NCBI RefSeq assembly: GCF_001548675.1
Contig: NZ_CP010834.1
Coordinates: 124,001 to 188,000 of the forward strand
Direction of reading: 5' to 3'
From: Methanobrevibacter sp. YE315
Lineage (GTDB): Archaea; Methanobacteriota; Methanobacteria; Methanobacteriales; Methanobacteriaceae
DNA length: 64,000 nucleotides
Positions 16,719-26,287 of this stretch are shown one piece after another. Both the position numbers and the translations under genes were made by a program. The number at the start of each line of letters is the position of its first letter. The stretch's first letter is position 1. The notes under the pieces were generated by a model. It was not told where the DNA came from, made no database searches, and saw nothing but the letters and a program-made list of their open reading frames with translations.

Positions 16719-17288
16719 TTAATCATTAACGTAGTTGTTTGATACTTTACGTTTTTCTTTCTTGTTACATGTATTACATTGAAGTTCATTTACTTTTTGT
16801 GTAGTATGCATAAAGTCTCTGCAGCGGGTGCACATGGCTTTTAGGACTCCGCAATCATCATCTACAGTACCTAAATCGACATTATCTCCAGTAATCTTGA
16901 TAACTTTTGCTTGAATAATGTCTCCTATTCTAAAAGCATCTGATAATTTTTCCAAGTAATCTTTTTTGGCTTGTGAGATGTGTATGGCACCCATGTAAGG
17001 CAATGCCAATGGCCTTGCGTTGTCTTTTATACATTCAATATTCACGTTTGCTCTTTGTGGCTTGATGTCGGTAATCTGACCGTATACTATATCTCCAACT
17101 TTTAAAAGAGCAGGCTTTGCATCTGACACAACAGAAATAACCTTCATTTTTTGATTAATTTTAACATTTCCAAGCACTGATGATTTAATTTCACCATTGT
17201 CGTCATAGGTACCTTCTCCAGGAAGGTATTGTTCAATAATTCCTAATTTATCACCAGGCATTACTATCTGTTCATCTTCTATATTCAT
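16719..17288 (-). CDS. Exosome subunit Csl4
   Basis: This 189-residue cap subunit of the archaeal RNA exosome binds RNA and recruits DnaG. The N-terminal MPGDKLGIIEQYLPGEGTYD segment is typical, followed by an S1 domain (VGDIVYGQITDIKPQRANVN), and a C-terminal zinc ribbon (CTRCRDFMHTT ... LQCNTCNK). Length and domain order match the family exactly. Confidence 0.92.
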   Translation of the reverse strand: MNIEDEQIVMPGDKLGIIEQYLPGEGTYDDNGEIKSSVLGNVKINQKMKVISVVSDAKPALLKVGDIVYGQITDIKPQRANVNIECIKDNARPLALPYMGAIHISQAKKDYLEKLSDAFRIGDIIQAKVIKITGDNVDLGTVDDDCGVLKAMCTRCRDFMHTTQKVNELQCNTCNKKEKRKVSNNYVND

Positions 17289-17362
17289 ATTAAAATCACC
17301 AAAATAAAGATTTTATAAAAATTTCTTTAATATAATAATTTTATCCATATTAATATTTAAAG

Positions 17363-18367
17363 CTATTTGTAGCGCTCATGGAATAAGATTTCATCCAACT
17401 GATAGTTTTCCCATTCACGCTTGTTCAATACTATTTCCAGTTCCTGTGGTGTTAGAAGTGGCTTTTTATACATTTGAGAGTCATCGATAGCTATTCTAGG
17501 ACATGCGCTCACGACAAAGGCATCCAGTTCAAGGTAAGGAAGCAAAATGTCGGGTGTGACATTGTCCACCATGATGATGTAGGCTTCCATCCCGCTTTCT
17601 TCAAGTGTCTTTTTGATTTCCTTTGCAAGCTTCATCCTGTACTGGCCTTCCTTTGTGGATACCAGTATTCCCCATTTTTTAGCAGATTTTGCCTTTGTGA
17701 TTCTTGCAAATCTTATTCTTAAGATCCTGTCTGTGTAATCATCCATTCTCCTGATTTCATTGTTGTATGGATCGATGGCCAGAACAGGGGTGTTTGAAAA
17801 CAGGTTGATTCCCAGCGGGTGGAAATTTCCGCTTCCGACAAAAAGTATTATTTCGGCATCCAGATCCTTTATTGATGAGAAGTTGCATCCGAGAACCTGG
17901 CCCTTTCTGGTTGAAGGTGATGAGCCGACGACAACTTCCTTTCCATTGTCTTCAAGATAATCATAAATTTCATTTAAAAGGTGCAGGTGCTGTGTTGTTG
18001 TGACAAGCCCTACTCTTGAATAGTCCTTAAGCTCTTCAAGGCATTTTTCAAGGTCCTTTTTGACATCTATATTTGAGAAGGCTTCTATGAACAGGGTAGG
18101 CACTTCGTATCTTAAGGGAAGGGGGGTGTGTCCGTAATGTATAATCAAATCGACGGAACCTTTCATCTTATAGTCGCTTACGTCGCATGCTCCGAAACAC
18201 GGGTCTCCTGATATGATGACTGTCGCATCGGTTTGCCTTTCTATTTCGCGGGCAATCTTTACTGCCTGCATCTTCAGGCCTTCCGGAAACTGGAGACCAA
18301 CGGTTTTAGCGTCTTTTGACTGGATTTTACGGATTGCCTTGTCCAAATCCATATTGTACATTGACAT
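17363..18367 (-). CDS. dph2: Diphthamide biosynthesis protein Dph2
   Basis: This radical 3-amino-3-carboxypropyl transferase carries out the first step of diphthamide synthesis on elongation factor 2. The three 4Fe-4S cysteines are visible: [10 protein letters not shown] near residue 75, GCNFSS in the middle domain, and [10 protein letters not shown] in the last. The longest frame begins at 18391 inside the upstream hpt gene; the ATG at 18367, just after the hpt stop (TTA at 18369-18371), gives the usual N-terminus [12 protein letters not shown]. The near overlap implies coupling with hpt. Confidence 0.9.
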   Translation of the reverse strand: MSMYNMDLDKAIRKIQSKDAKTVGLQFPEGLKMQAVKIAREIERQTDATVIISGDPCFGACDVSDYKMKGSVDLIIHYGHTPLPLRYEVPTLFIEAFSNIDVKKDLEKCLEELKDYSRVGLVTTTQHLHLLNEIYDYLEDNGKEVVVGSSPSTRKGQVLGCNFSSIKDLDAEIILFVGSGNFHPLGINLFSNTPVLAIDPYNNEIRRMDDYTDRILRIRFARITKAKSAKKWGILVSTKEGQYRMKLAKEIKKTLEESGMEAYIIMVDNVTPDILLPYLELDAFVVSACPRIAIDDSQMYKKPLLTPQELEIVLNKREWENYQLDEILFHERYK

Positions 18368-18368
18368 T

Positions 18369-18938
18369 TTAATCTTCAATTGTCTTTTCAATCACGACTT
18401 TTCCATCAATGACATCCAGTTTTACGATAGTGAGTACCTCGTGGCCGGTTTCCTTTTCGACGATTTCCTTTCCTTCACCCTTTTCGATTACCGCCACGGT
18501 TGACCTGATGTCCAGACCCAAATCATCCAGGGTATTGAGCAGGGCTATTAGGGTTCCGCCAGTGCTTACAACATCGTCAATGAGAAGAATCCTTTCTCCA
18601 GGATGCAGGTCGTTTATGAAAAGGTTTGATGAGCCGTATCCGGTTTTCTGATAGACTTGGGTTTCTCCTTCAAGGCCGTATTCCCTTTTGCGTATCACTA
18701 CAAATGGAATGTCTGTTGCAAGGGACAATGCAGTTGCCAAATGAATTCCCATAGCTTCCACAGCAACAATTTTATCAATGTTTAAATCCGCATGCTTGTA
18801 GACTTCAAGTGACAGTTCCCTAAGCATTTTAGGGTCCATTGCAGGAACTCCATCGCTTATCGGATTTACAAAATAATTATACTCTCCTTTTTTTACTACC
18901 GGTGATGATTCCAATGATTTAATTACTTCTTCCAACAT
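18369..18938 (-). CDS. hpt: Hypoxanthine/guanine phosphoribosyltransferase
   Basis: This type I phosphoribosyltransferase salvages hypoxanthine and guanine with PRPP. The PRPP loop [16 protein letters not shown] is intact, and [20 protein letters not shown] is the conserved upstream segment. The ATG at 18938 ([12 protein letters not shown]) is preferred over a TTG 12 nt earlier because it matches family N-termini. It is the first gene of the minus-strand cluster, divergent from SRP54 across an 80-nt AT-only promoter. Confidence 0.88.
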   Translation of the reverse strand: MLEEVIKSLESSPVVKKGEYNYFVNPISDGVPAMDPKMLRELSLEVYKHADLNIDKIVAVEAMGIHLATALSLATDIPFVVIRKREYGLEGETQVYQKTGYGSSNLFINDLHPGERILLIDDVVSTGGTLIALLNTLDDLGLDIRSTVAVIEKGEGKEIVEKETGHEVLTIVKLDVIDGKVVIEKTIED

Positions 18939-19018
18939 ACTCTCACACAAAATATTAAAACTTATTAATTATAAATATAGTTTATTATAATTATATAATT
19001 TATTATAAAGTGATTGAT

Positions 19019-20368
19019 ATGCTTGGAAATTTAGGAGAAAATCTTACTAATACGATGAAGAAATTAGTAGGAATGTCCGTAATTGATAAAAAGACTATAA
19101 AAGAAGTTGTAAAGGATATACAACGTGCTTTAATTCAATCTGACGTTAACATTAAATTAGTTCTGGATTTATCAAAAAAAATTGAAAGCAGGGCCCTTGA
19201 AGAGGAACCTCCGAAAGGAATCACTCCAAGGGAACATGTAATAACAATTATCTATGAGGAAATGGTAAATCTTTTGGGCAGCGAAGCTGCAGGACTGGAG
19301 ATTAATGACAGGCCTTATAAAATCCTGTTCCTTGGTTTGCAGGGTAGTGGTAAGACCACAACAATCGGTAAGCTATGCAGATATCTGCAGAAGAAAGGTT
19401 TCAATCCTGCCGTTGTCTGTACAGACACATGGAGGCCAGCGGCTTACGAGCAGTTAAGGCAGTTGACTGAAGAGATGGATGTTCCGCTATACGGAGACCC
19501 TGACAACAAGGATGCGCTTGATTTGGCGCAAAAGGGTTTGCAGGAATTCAAGAACAGAAAGGTTATCATTTTCGATACAGCCGGTAGGCACAAGCAGGAA
19601 GAGGACCTTATTGCCGAAATGAATGAACTGGACAATATAATCGAGCCGAATGAAGCCATTCTTGTCATTGACGGTACTATCGGTCAGCAGGCCGGTGAAC
19701 AGGCAAGGGCATTTTCACAGGCAACCGACATCGGATCAATCATAATTACAAAGCTTGACGGTTCAGCGAAAGGTGGGGGCGCAATGTCTGCAGTTGCAGA
19801 AACCGGCGCACCAATCAAGTTCATCGGTACAGGTGAGAGAATAGATGACTTTGAATTATTCGACCCTGAAAGGTTCATTTCAAGATTGCTTGGAATGGGA
19901 GACATCAAGTCCCTTATAGAAAAGGCTGAAGAGACCATCGACGAGGACATTGCAGAAAAGACCATGAACAACATGCTCACCGGAAAGTTCACATTGGAAG
20001 ACATGAAAAACCAGTTTGAAATGATGAACAAGATGGGACCGATGCAGCAGGTCCTGAACATGATTCCGGGCATGGGAAACAAGATATCAAAAGAAGCCTC
20101 AAAGATGACCGAAGACAAGATAGAGTCCTACAAGATAATGATGTCTTCAATGACCGAAGAGGAAATGAAGAATCCGAAAATCATCAAGCAGTCACGCATT
20201 CAGAGGATTGCCCGCGGAGCAGGTGTGCAGGAAAGCGAAGTCAAGGAGCTTTTGAAATACTACAACAATACCAAAAAGACCATGAAAGGCATTGGAAAAC
20301 GCGGCGGCCGTCTGCGCGGCGGTGGCGGTTCAATGAACCGTATGATGGGACAATTTATGAACAGATAA
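19019..20368 (+). CDS. srp54: Signal recognition particle 54 kDa protein
   Basis: This GTPase targets membrane proteins co-translationally together with 7S RNA. The N domain covers about residues 1-90, and the G domain carries [13 protein letters not shown] near residue 106, [19 protein letters not shown] near 186, and [11 protein letters not shown]. The Met-rich M domain follows, ending in a Gly/Arg-rich tail. The ATG at 19019 ([15 protein letters not shown]) is chosen over a GTG 9 nt upstream, which falls in the GTGAT ribosome binding site. It is followed at once by Pus10. Confidence 0.95.
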   Translation: MLGNLGENLTNTMKKLVGMSVIDKKTIKEVVKDIQRALIQSDVNIKLVLDLSKKIESRALEEEPPKGITPREHVITIIYEEMVNLLGSEAAGLEINDRPYKILFLGLQGSGKTTTIGKLCRYLQKKGFNPAVVCTDTWRPAAYEQLRQLTEEMDVPLYGDPDNKDALDLAQKGLQEFKNRKVIIFDTAGRHKQEEDLIAEMNELDNIIEPNEAILVIDGTIGQQAGEQARAFSQATDIGSIIITKLDGSAKGGGAMSAVAETGAPIKFIGTGERIDDFELFDPERFISRLLGMGDIKSLIEKAEETIDEDIAEKTMNNMLTGKFTLEDMKNQFEMMNKMGPMQQVLNMIPGMGNKISKEASKMTEDKIESYKIMMSSMTEEEMKNPKIIKQSRIQRIARGAGVQESEVKELLKYYNNTKKTMKGIGKRGGRLRGGGGSMNRMMGQFMNR

Positions 20369-20369
20369 C

Positions 20370-21575
20370 ATGAGACTAGCTGAACAGATTATAGACGAAA
20401 CCAATGGTCAGATATGCAAAAATTGTCTTGGACGCAAGCTATCCAAAACTGTTGAAGGCTCCAACAACATCGAAAGGGCAGATAAGGTCTGCAAGGAGAT
20501 TGGCATCGATTTGGACGGTGCAGAATGTGTTGTATGCAACAACCTTTTTGACAAAATCAATGATGACTTATACGAAAGGATAGCCGATAAGGTCAGCCAG
20601 CTTGGAGTCGAATTCGACACATTCCTTGTAGGTTCAAAGATAGACAAAGCCATCATGAAAAGGGATGAGGAACTTTCCGAAAAGTTCGGTTTGACAGTTG
20701 AAACCATCAAAAAAGAGGTCAACAGGATAATCGGTCTTGGAATATGGGAAAGGTTCGACAAGGAAGCGGAATTCGAATCACAGGACATAGTATTCAGCAT
20801 CGATTTAATCGGCGAGCCGAAAGTCAGAATCCAGATTAACCCATTATACATTGAGGGAAGATACAATAAGCTGAAGCGTGGAATACCTCAGACAAAATGG
20901 CCATGCACCAAATGCAAGGGAAGGGGATGTGAAGAGTGCAATTTCACAGGAAAGCAATACCCAGAATCCGTTGAAGAGCTTATTTCCGAGCATTTCCTTA
21001 AGGCAACCAAAGGAAGGGAGGCCAAATTCCACGGTGCAGGCCGTGAAGACATTGACGTTTTGATGCTGGGTTCAGGAAGGCCGTTCGTTCTGGAGATAAA
21101 AGAGCCGAAAATAAGAAAACTTGACCTGAAGGATTTGGAAGATGAAATAAATAAGATCAACGAGGGAAAAACCTCATATCATGATTTGCATGTTTGTGAA
21201 AGGAGAAGAAAAGCCGAAATAAAGCAGTCTTCACCGGACACATACAAGGTTTACAGTGCAGTGGTCAAATGCAGCGAGGCATTTGACGAATCCAAATTGG
21301 AAGAACTTTTGAAATTGGATGAAATCCACCAGCAGACCCCATTGAGGGTTTTAAGAAGGCGCGCAGACAAGGTGCGCATTAAGCATGTTCTGGATTTGTC
21401 CTATGAGATAATCGATGAGACAACATTCACTATGCGAATAAAGACAGAAGGCGGATTGTACATTAAGGAATTGATTTCAGGCGATGACGGACGAAGCAAT
21501 CCGAACGTGTCTGAAATATTGGGCGTTAAAGCTATTTGCGAACAATTGGACGTAATTGAAGTAAGCGAGAAGTAG
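20370..21575 (+). CDS. pus10: tRNA pseudouridine synthase Pus10
   Basis: This 401-residue archaeal Pus10 makes pseudouridine 54/55 in the T arm of tRNAs. The N-terminal THUMP-containing part has the cysteine cluster CKNCLGRKL and CVVCNN. An additional zinc-like cluster lies at about residues 175-192 ([12 protein letters not shown]). The catalytic aspartate lies in [20 protein letters not shown]. The start codon begins one base after the SRP54 stop, indicating an operon. Confidence 0.92.
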   Translation: MRLAEQIIDETNGQICKNCLGRKLSKTVEGSNNIERADKVCKEIGIDLDGAECVVCNNLFDKINDDLYERIADKVSQLGVEFDTFLVGSKIDKAIMKRDEELSEKFGLTVETIKKEVNRIIGLGIWERFDKEAEFESQDIVFSIDLIGEPKVRIQINPLYIEGRYNKLKRGIPQTKWPCTKCKGRGCEECNFTGKQYPESVEELISEHFLKATKGREAKFHGAGREDIDVLMLGSGRPFVLEIKEPKIRKLDLKDLEDEINKINEGKTSYHDLHVCERRRKAEIKQSSPDTYKVYSAVVKCSEAFDESKLEELLKLDEIHQQTPLRVLRRRADKVRIKHVLDLSYEIIDETTFTMRIKTEGGLYIKELISGDDGRSNPNVSEILGVKAICEQLDVIEVSEK

Positions 21576-21580
21576 ATATT

Positions 21581-22048
21581 ATGGCAGATGAATTTACACA
21601 TTTGACAGACAGCGGCGTACATATGGTTGAAGTCGGGGGAAAGCCTGACCAGAAAAGAAGAGCTATTGCAGAAGGCAGCATATTTTTGGATAGGAATACC
21701 ATCAATCTGATCCAGAATGAGGAAATCAAGAAAGGAAACGTTTTGACAACTGCTCAGATTGCAGGAATTCAGGCCGTAAAAAACACTTCTTCAATAATCC
21801 CGCTTTGCCACCCATTGGCCTTGACCGGAATAGAACTTGATTTTGAGGTTAAGGAAGATGAAATCATTGCAACATGTGCGGTCAATACATTAGGAAAAAC
21901 CGGCGTTGAAATGGAGGCAATAACCGGAGTCAGTGTGGCGTTGCTTACAGTATGGGATATGGTAAAGGCAGTTGAAAAGGATGAGAATGGACAGTACCCG
22001 GATACAAGAATAAGCGACATTAAGGTAATTAAGAAAGAGAAAATCTAA
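21581..22048 (+). CDS. moaC: Cyclic pyranopterin monophosphate synthase MoaC
   Basis: This 155-residue molybdenum cofactor enzyme makes cyclic pyranopterin monophosphate. The family signatures are intact: [35 protein letters not shown], and [20 protein letters not shown]. In methanogens the cofactor serves formylmethanofuran and formate dehydrogenases. It lies 5 nt after Pus10. Confidence 0.95.
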   Translation: MADEFTHLTDSGVHMVEVGGKPDQKRRAIAEGSIFLDRNTINLIQNEEIKKGNVLTTAQIAGIQAVKNTSSIIPLCHPLALTGIELDFEVKEDEIIATCAVNTLGKTGVEMEAITGVSVALLTVWDMVKAVEKDENGQYPDTRISDIKVIKKEKI

Positions 22049-22118
22049 ACTTTATATACTATGAAAATAATACTTATATACGTTATTTTTCATTGATTAA
22101 ATTTTAAGGAGATTATTT

Positions 22119-22280
22119 ATGGCGAAAAAAAATGACAAGATTTCCATGCCTCAAACCGGTGCAGGGTTAGTAAGATACTTTGATGAAGAAAGTCTCGGTC
22201 CAAAACTTGCTCCTGAGCACATTATTGTTGCTACAATTATCCTAGCTATATTCTGTTTCGTTTTAAGGTATTCAGCTTAA
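22119..22280 (+). CDS. secG: Preprotein translocase Sec61-beta subunit (SecG-type)
   Basis: This 53-residue protein reads [20 protein letters not shown] then [13 protein letters not shown] and a single C-terminal membrane helix ending in CFVLRYSA. The conserved [11 protein letters not shown] stretch is the archaeal Sec61-beta signature. AAGGAG precedes the ATG. A TATA box (tttatatac) lies just after moaC, so it probably has its own promoter. Confidence 0.92.
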   Translation: MAKKNDKISMPQTGAGLVRYFDEESLGPKLAPEHIIVATIILAIFCFVLRYSA

Positions 22281-22329
22281 AAATATTGTTTTTTTAAAAA
22301 ACAATACTACTTTTTTTATTTATGATATC

Positions 22330-23154
22330 ATGTTGACTAAAAGAATTATTCCATGTTTAGACTGTGACCTGCAGGTTCCGGAAGGCAGGGTTGTAAAGGG
22401 CGTTGAATTTAAGCAAATCAAATACGCAGGAAATCCTGTTGACCTTGCAACACGCTATTACGAAGAAGGAGCAGATGAGGTAGTCGTTTTAGACATCACA
22501 GCATCCCATGAAAGAAGGGCCACAATGGCCGATGTAATCGACAGATTGACAGAAAACGTATTCATGCCAATCTGTGTAGGCGGCGGAATAAGGAAAGTTG
22601 ACGACTACATTAAAATGCTTAAGGCCGGAGCGGACAAATGCTCAACAAATACGGCGGCCATCAAGAATCCGGAACTGTTGACTGAAGCTTCAAAAGTAGT
22701 GGGATCACAGGCGGTCGTAATAGGAATCGATGCAAAAAGAAGATATGTCGACCATCCCGACGATGCAAAGGACAAGATAGTCATCGAAACCGATAAGGGG
22801 TACTGCTGGTTTGATACAAGCATTTACGGCGGACGCGAATTTACAGGCATCGATGCAATACAATGGGCACAGAAATGCCAGGATTTGGGTGCCGGAGAGG
22901 TTCTATTGACAAGCATGGATGGGGACGGAACCCAAAACGGATACGATATCGAGCTGAACAGGACAATCAACGATGCTGTTGACATCCCGGTCATTGCAAG
23001 CGGAGGTGTCGGCGAACCGAAACATATTCTGGAAGTCTTTGAAAAGACAGATGTTTCAGCGGCTCTTGCGGCAAGCATATTTCATTTTAACCAGTATTCA
23101 ATCGGCACAGTTAAGGAGTACCTGAAAGAAAACAACGTGGCTGTTCGCTTATGA
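22330..23154 (+). CDS. hisF: Imidazole glycerol phosphate synthase cyclase subunit HisF
   Basis: This 274-residue (beta/alpha)8 barrel forms imidazole glycerol phosphate in histidine synthesis, using ammonia from His[14 protein letters not shown] carries the catalytic Asp, [17 protein letters not shown] and [15 protein letters not shown] are the phosphate-binding loops, and [15 protein letters not shown] holds the second catalytic Asp. It is slightly longer than bacterial HisF through an insert at about residues 140-160, as in other methanogens. Its stop overlaps the next start by 4 nt. Confidence 0.93.
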   Translation: MLTKRIIPCLDCDLQVPEGRVVKGVEFKQIKYAGNPVDLATRYYEEGADEVVVLDITASHERRATMADVIDRLTENVFMPICVGGGIRKVDDYIKMLKAGADKCSTNTAAIKNPELLTEASKVVGSQAVVIGIDAKRRYVDHPDDAKDKIVIETDKGYCWFDTSIYGGREFTGIDAIQWAQKCQDLGAGEVLLTSMDGDGTQNGYDIELNRTINDAVDIPVIASGGVGEPKHILEVFEKTDVSAALAASIFHFNQYSIGTVKEYLKENNVAVRL

Positions 23155-24053
23155 TAATTAAATCTCCGATTGACCTGGATTTGACAATAAATTCAGGCCA
23201 GACTTCACAACCCCCATGGATACAAAACGGCGATTCATTTTCAAATGTCGTTGTGACAGACGGCAAACCTTTAATTTTCAACGTCAGGCAGTCAGGGGAT
23301 TATTTGGTTTTCAACTTGGATGACAAGAGGGCCCTTTCCAGGCTGAACTACATTTTTGATTTGGATTTTGATTTGGACAAGTTCTACAGCTATCTAAACG
23401 ATCATGAAGAGCTTAGGGACATGTCCGGATTCTGCAGGGGCTTGAGACTGTTTTTGGCGCCAGACCCCTTCGAGTGCGTAATCTCGTCAATATGCTCTGC
23501 AAACAATTCAATTAAAAGATGGACAAAATCCGTTTCTGAAATCAAGAAGAATTGGGGAGTAAGATATGGCGATTACTATACGTTTCCTAAAAGCAACGTC
23601 ATGTCAAACATATACTTGGATGAAGAGGATGAATTTAATCTATCGGATGTTCAAGATATTTGCGATTGCAGCAATAATCTTAAAAATTGCGGCGTAGGAT
23701 ATAGAGCACCATACATGAGAAGGGCAAGCGAGCTTTTTACAGATGAAATTGACCTTTGCGAAATATTTGAAATGAGCTATGATGAAGCCTTTGAAACAAT
23801 GCTTGAAGTTCCGGGAGTAGGCCCTAAAGTTGCCGACTGCATTTTGCTTTACGGGTTCAACTTCAGGGAGGCCTTTCCAAGCGATGTTTGGATAAAAAGG
23901 ATAGTATCTCATTTATATTTTGACGGCAGGGACATCAGTGTTGCCAAAGTCCGTGACTTTGGAATGGAAGAGTTCGGAGAATATGCAGGCTATGTGCAGC
24001 TCTATATGTTTCATTATGCGCGCAAGTCAGGTCTGATGGCGAAATTGAAATAG
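23151..24053 (+). CDS. 8-oxoguanine / OGG-type DNA glycosylase (HhH-GPD)
   Basis: This 300-residue base-excision repair enzyme has the helix-hairpin-helix [19 protein letters not shown] near residue 223, where Lys is the Schiff-base nucleophile. The downstream [12 protein letters not shown] holds the catalytic Asp. The N-terminal half has the beta-sheet found in OGG1/AlkA (GQTSQPPW), and [13 protein letters not shown] is conserved. The ATG overlaps the hisF stop (ATGA), so translation is coupled. Confidence 0.88.
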   Translation: MIIKSPIDLDLTINSGQTSQPPWIQNGDSFSNVVVTDGKPLIFNVRQSGDYLVFNLDDKRALSRLNYIFDLDFDLDKFYSYLNDHEELRDMSGFCRGLRLFLAPDPFECVISSICSANNSIKRWTKSVSEIKKNWGVRYGDYYTFPKSNVMSNIYLDEEDEFNLSDVQDICDCSNNLKNCGVGYRAPYMRRASELFTDEIDLCEIFEMSYDEAFETMLEVPGVGPKVADCILLYGFNFREAFPSDVWIKRIVSHLYFDGRDISVAKVRDFGMEEFGEYAGYVQLYMFHYARKSGLMAKLK

Positions 24054-24407
24054 TTTGTTTTTCATTTTCCTTGAAATCTAGGATTTGCTATTTGAGAAGT
24101 TTTATTTAAATTTTTATCTTAATTTTAGTTTATTTTTCCTATTTAAAGGCAATATTTTAGCATATATTGAAAATAGAATTATACGATATTATTATATTGA
24201 TTTTACTTTGTAAAATTGCTCTGATTGTGTAATTAATCTAGGATTTTCATCTAATTTTTAAAAACATTTAAATATTTAGTGAACACATATGCTCAATTGA
24301 AAGAGTGGAAGGTAAAAATCTTCATGATTTAGCCTACATGTCCTTGTCGCCACAGGCGACGACTTTCCATAATTATATTATTGGTCAATTAGGTGGCTGT
24401 AGGTTCT
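24054..24407. other. Intergenic region with a GC-rich hairpin and one copy of a direct repeat
   Basis: In very AT-rich DNA a compact hairpin GTCGCC-aca-GGCGAC stands at 24346-24360. It is flanked by longer-range complements TGGAAGG (about 24306-24312) and CTTTCCA (24363-24369), and CCTACA with TGTAGG further out. This may be a small structured RNA. A repeat copy lies at 24200-24238. No gene is visible. Confidence 0.4.
24200..24238 (+). repeat. Direct repeat, left copy
   Basis: About 38 nt beginning attttactttgtaaaattgc and ending tgattgtgtaattaat. It matches the copy at 24751 with few mismatches. The pair brackets the hairpin and the DUF3800 fragment. Confidence 0.5.
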
Positions 24408-24653
24408 TCATTCTTTATATACTTCTTTTATTTGTTTATTTTTAATTAAATCAATATATTCCGTATTATTATACTCAACACTTTGAAATATTGACCATGC
24501 GATTAGATCTGAAATTTGTAAACCCTTATAGTTCATAGAATTTGCATGTTTGATGATAACTGGATACTTTTTGTAATTATTTAACTTAGATTCAAAATAT
24601 TCATTGAAATTTTCAATTTCTTTTTGTTTGTTTTCCCAAATCTCCTGATTCAT
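24408..24653 (-). pseudogene. C-terminal fragment of a DUF3800 protein
   Basis: The 81-residue frame ends with IIKHANSMNYKGLQISDLIA and WSIFQSVEYNNTEYIDLI. The 'S...LQ-ADLIA..IF..YE' pattern is the C-terminal signature of DUF3800, whose full-length members are about 230-270 residues and have an RNase H-like fold. The N-terminal two thirds are absent upstream, so this is most likely the relic of a mobile accessory gene. The direct repeats on both sides fit an insertion or partial duplication. Confidence 0.6.
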
Positions 24654-24750
24654 CGATAAAAATATAATCCATAATTTAACTTGTATTTTATAATTAATAA
24701 ATTTTAAAGGTTATTTTATTAAAATACATATTATATTTAATTTAATATTA

Positions 24751-24789
24751 ATTTTACTTCGTTAAATTGCTTTGATTGTGAAATAACTT
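24751..24789 (+). repeat. Direct repeat, right copy
   Basis: attttacttcgttaaattgc followed by tttgattgtgaaataactt, the partner of the copy at 24200, 550 nt away. Together they enclose the DUF3800 fragment. Confidence 0.5.
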
Positions 24790-24866
24790 CACTTTTAGGA
24801 AATGGAAAATTGGAGATTTTTTGCCAAGCAAAAAATTATTAATCATAATTCTTATATATTATCTTG

Positions 24867-26228
24867 ATGCAGACAAAAAATCTAATCCTGTTAATCTGTT
24901 CAGTATTGTCGTTTTTCACTGTTTTTGCCGTCAATGCAGTGATGGTAGTCGTTCCGTCAATTGCCAGTGAATTTCACATGAGCAATATTGTTCAAAACTG
25001 GGTTATAATTATTTTTTTATTGGTTGTGGCCGTACTGTCTGTTCCCGCAGGCCAGATTTCAGGAAAATATGGCCTTAAGAAGGTCACAATCCTAAGCGTA
25101 ATTCTTTTTATCATAATTTCCATAGTCAATGTGCTTGTAACCAATTCCGAGCAGTTCCTGCTGTGCCGTGTGATTTTGGGAATTTCACTGTCATTCATCA
25201 ACGTCACTTCAATGGCAATGATAGTCTCAGCATTTGCTCCCGAAGAGAGGGGAAAGGCCCTTGGAATAAACATCACGGGAGTATATATAGGACTTTCCCT
25301 GTCGCCGGTTTTAGGGGGAATTCTAAACTACCAGCTTGGCTGGAGGTCTGTAGTGCTTTTCGGCGTTCCGTTTCTGTTTGTAATACTCGCCCTTCTTTTG
25401 ACAAAAATCGATGAGGAATGGATTACCTTTGAAGGCATCCCCCTTGATTTGAAGGGATCACTTTTCTACGGCGTTGGAATGGTGCTTTTCATGTACGGCT
25501 TCACGATTCTAAACGAGACACTGGGGGTGGTACTGACAGTTCTCGGAATAATCATTTTTGCGATGTTTGCAATGATAGAACTGAAGGAGGACCATCCTGT
25601 ATTTGACGTGAGGTTTTTCAAAAACCGCAAGTTCCTTTCAGCCAACTTCGCATCCCTATGCGCATATCTGGCCACCTTTGCGGTTACAACAATCCTGAAC
25701 TATCACCTTCAGTACATAAAGGGATTCGATTCACAGTTAACAGGAATGATCCTGCTTGTGGCGCCGCTGTGCCAGGTGGTTTTGGCTCCGATTGCAGGAA
25801 GGCTCTCCGATAAGTATGTTCCGCAGATTCTGGCAGCTATCGGAATGGGGCTCGGAACACTTTCATTGGTCATGTTCACATTCCTGGACTTCAACACTTC
25901 GGTGGAATTCCTTGTGGTGTCCATGATACTCTATGGAGTCGGATTTGGGTTCTTTTCACCGCCGAATACGAATGTCATAATGGGTTCGGTTCCGCCAAAG
26001 GACACTTCAGTCGCATCAGCAGCAGTTGCAACCATGCGTACCGTCGGCCAGGCGATGAGTATGGGAATCCTGACTCTGGTGTTTGCCTTTGTCATGGGAA
26101 ACGTAGCCATATCTCCTGAAGTTTATCCTCTGCTTGTAAGCAGCAGTCAGATAACCTGCATAATCTGTGTAGCGCTTTGTCTGGCTTCAGTATTCGCTTC
26201 GCTAGTGGGCATTAAATCTGAAAATTAG
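24867..26228 (+). CDS. MFS drug exporter, DHA2/EmrB-QacA family
   Basis: This 453-residue proton-coupled exporter has about 12-14 membrane helices. Motif A appears as AGQISGKYGLKKVTILS near residue 62, the conserved VVVPSIASEF near residue 28, and AFAPEERGKALGINITG in the loop after helix 4. The proline/glycine-rich GLSLSPVLGGIL fits motif C. The ATG at 24867 is preferred over the TTG immediately before it. A TATA-like ttatatatt is close upstream, so the mRNA may have a very short leader. It is intact, unlike the exporter at 4.1 kb. Confidence 0.85.
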   Translation: MQTKNLILLICSVLSFFTVFAVNAVMVVVPSIASEFHMSNIVQNWVIIIFLLVVAVLSVPAGQISGKYGLKKVTILSVILFIIISIVNVLVTNSEQFLLCRVILGISLSFINVTSMAMIVSAFAPEERGKALGINITGVYIGLSLSPVLGGILNYQLGWRSVVLFGVPFLFVILALLLTKIDEEWITFEGIPLDLKGSLFYGVGMVLFMYGFTILNETLGVVLTVLGIIIFAMFAMIELKEDHPVFDVRFFKNRKFLSANFASLCAYLATFAVTTILNYHLQYIKGFDSQLTGMILLVAPLCQVVLAPIAGRLSDKYVPQILAAIGMGLGTLSLVMFTFLDFNTSVEFLVVSMILYGVGFGFFSPPNTNVIMGSVPPKDTSVASAAVATMRTVGQAMSMGILTLVFAFVMGNVAISPEVYPLLVSSSQITCIICVALCLASVFASLVGIKSEN

Positions 26229-26265
26229 CTGGAACAGTAATCTAATTGATGGAAAAAAATAGGAT

Positions 26266-26287
26266 AATAGAGAAATTAATCTCTATT
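26266..26287 (-). terminator. Hairpin overlapping the adhesin stop codon
   Basis: AATAGAGA (26266-26273) pairs with TCTCTATT (26280-26287). The TAG stop of the adhesin lies inside the stem. The same AATAGAGA hairpin ends the other adhesin genes and the two small RNAs at 51 and 58 kb. Confidence 0.5.

Noticed and set aside
24300-24370. tRNA or known small RNA at the GC-rich hairpin
   Set aside because: No cloverleaf, no T-arm, no C/D box pair; kept only as an unclassified structure.
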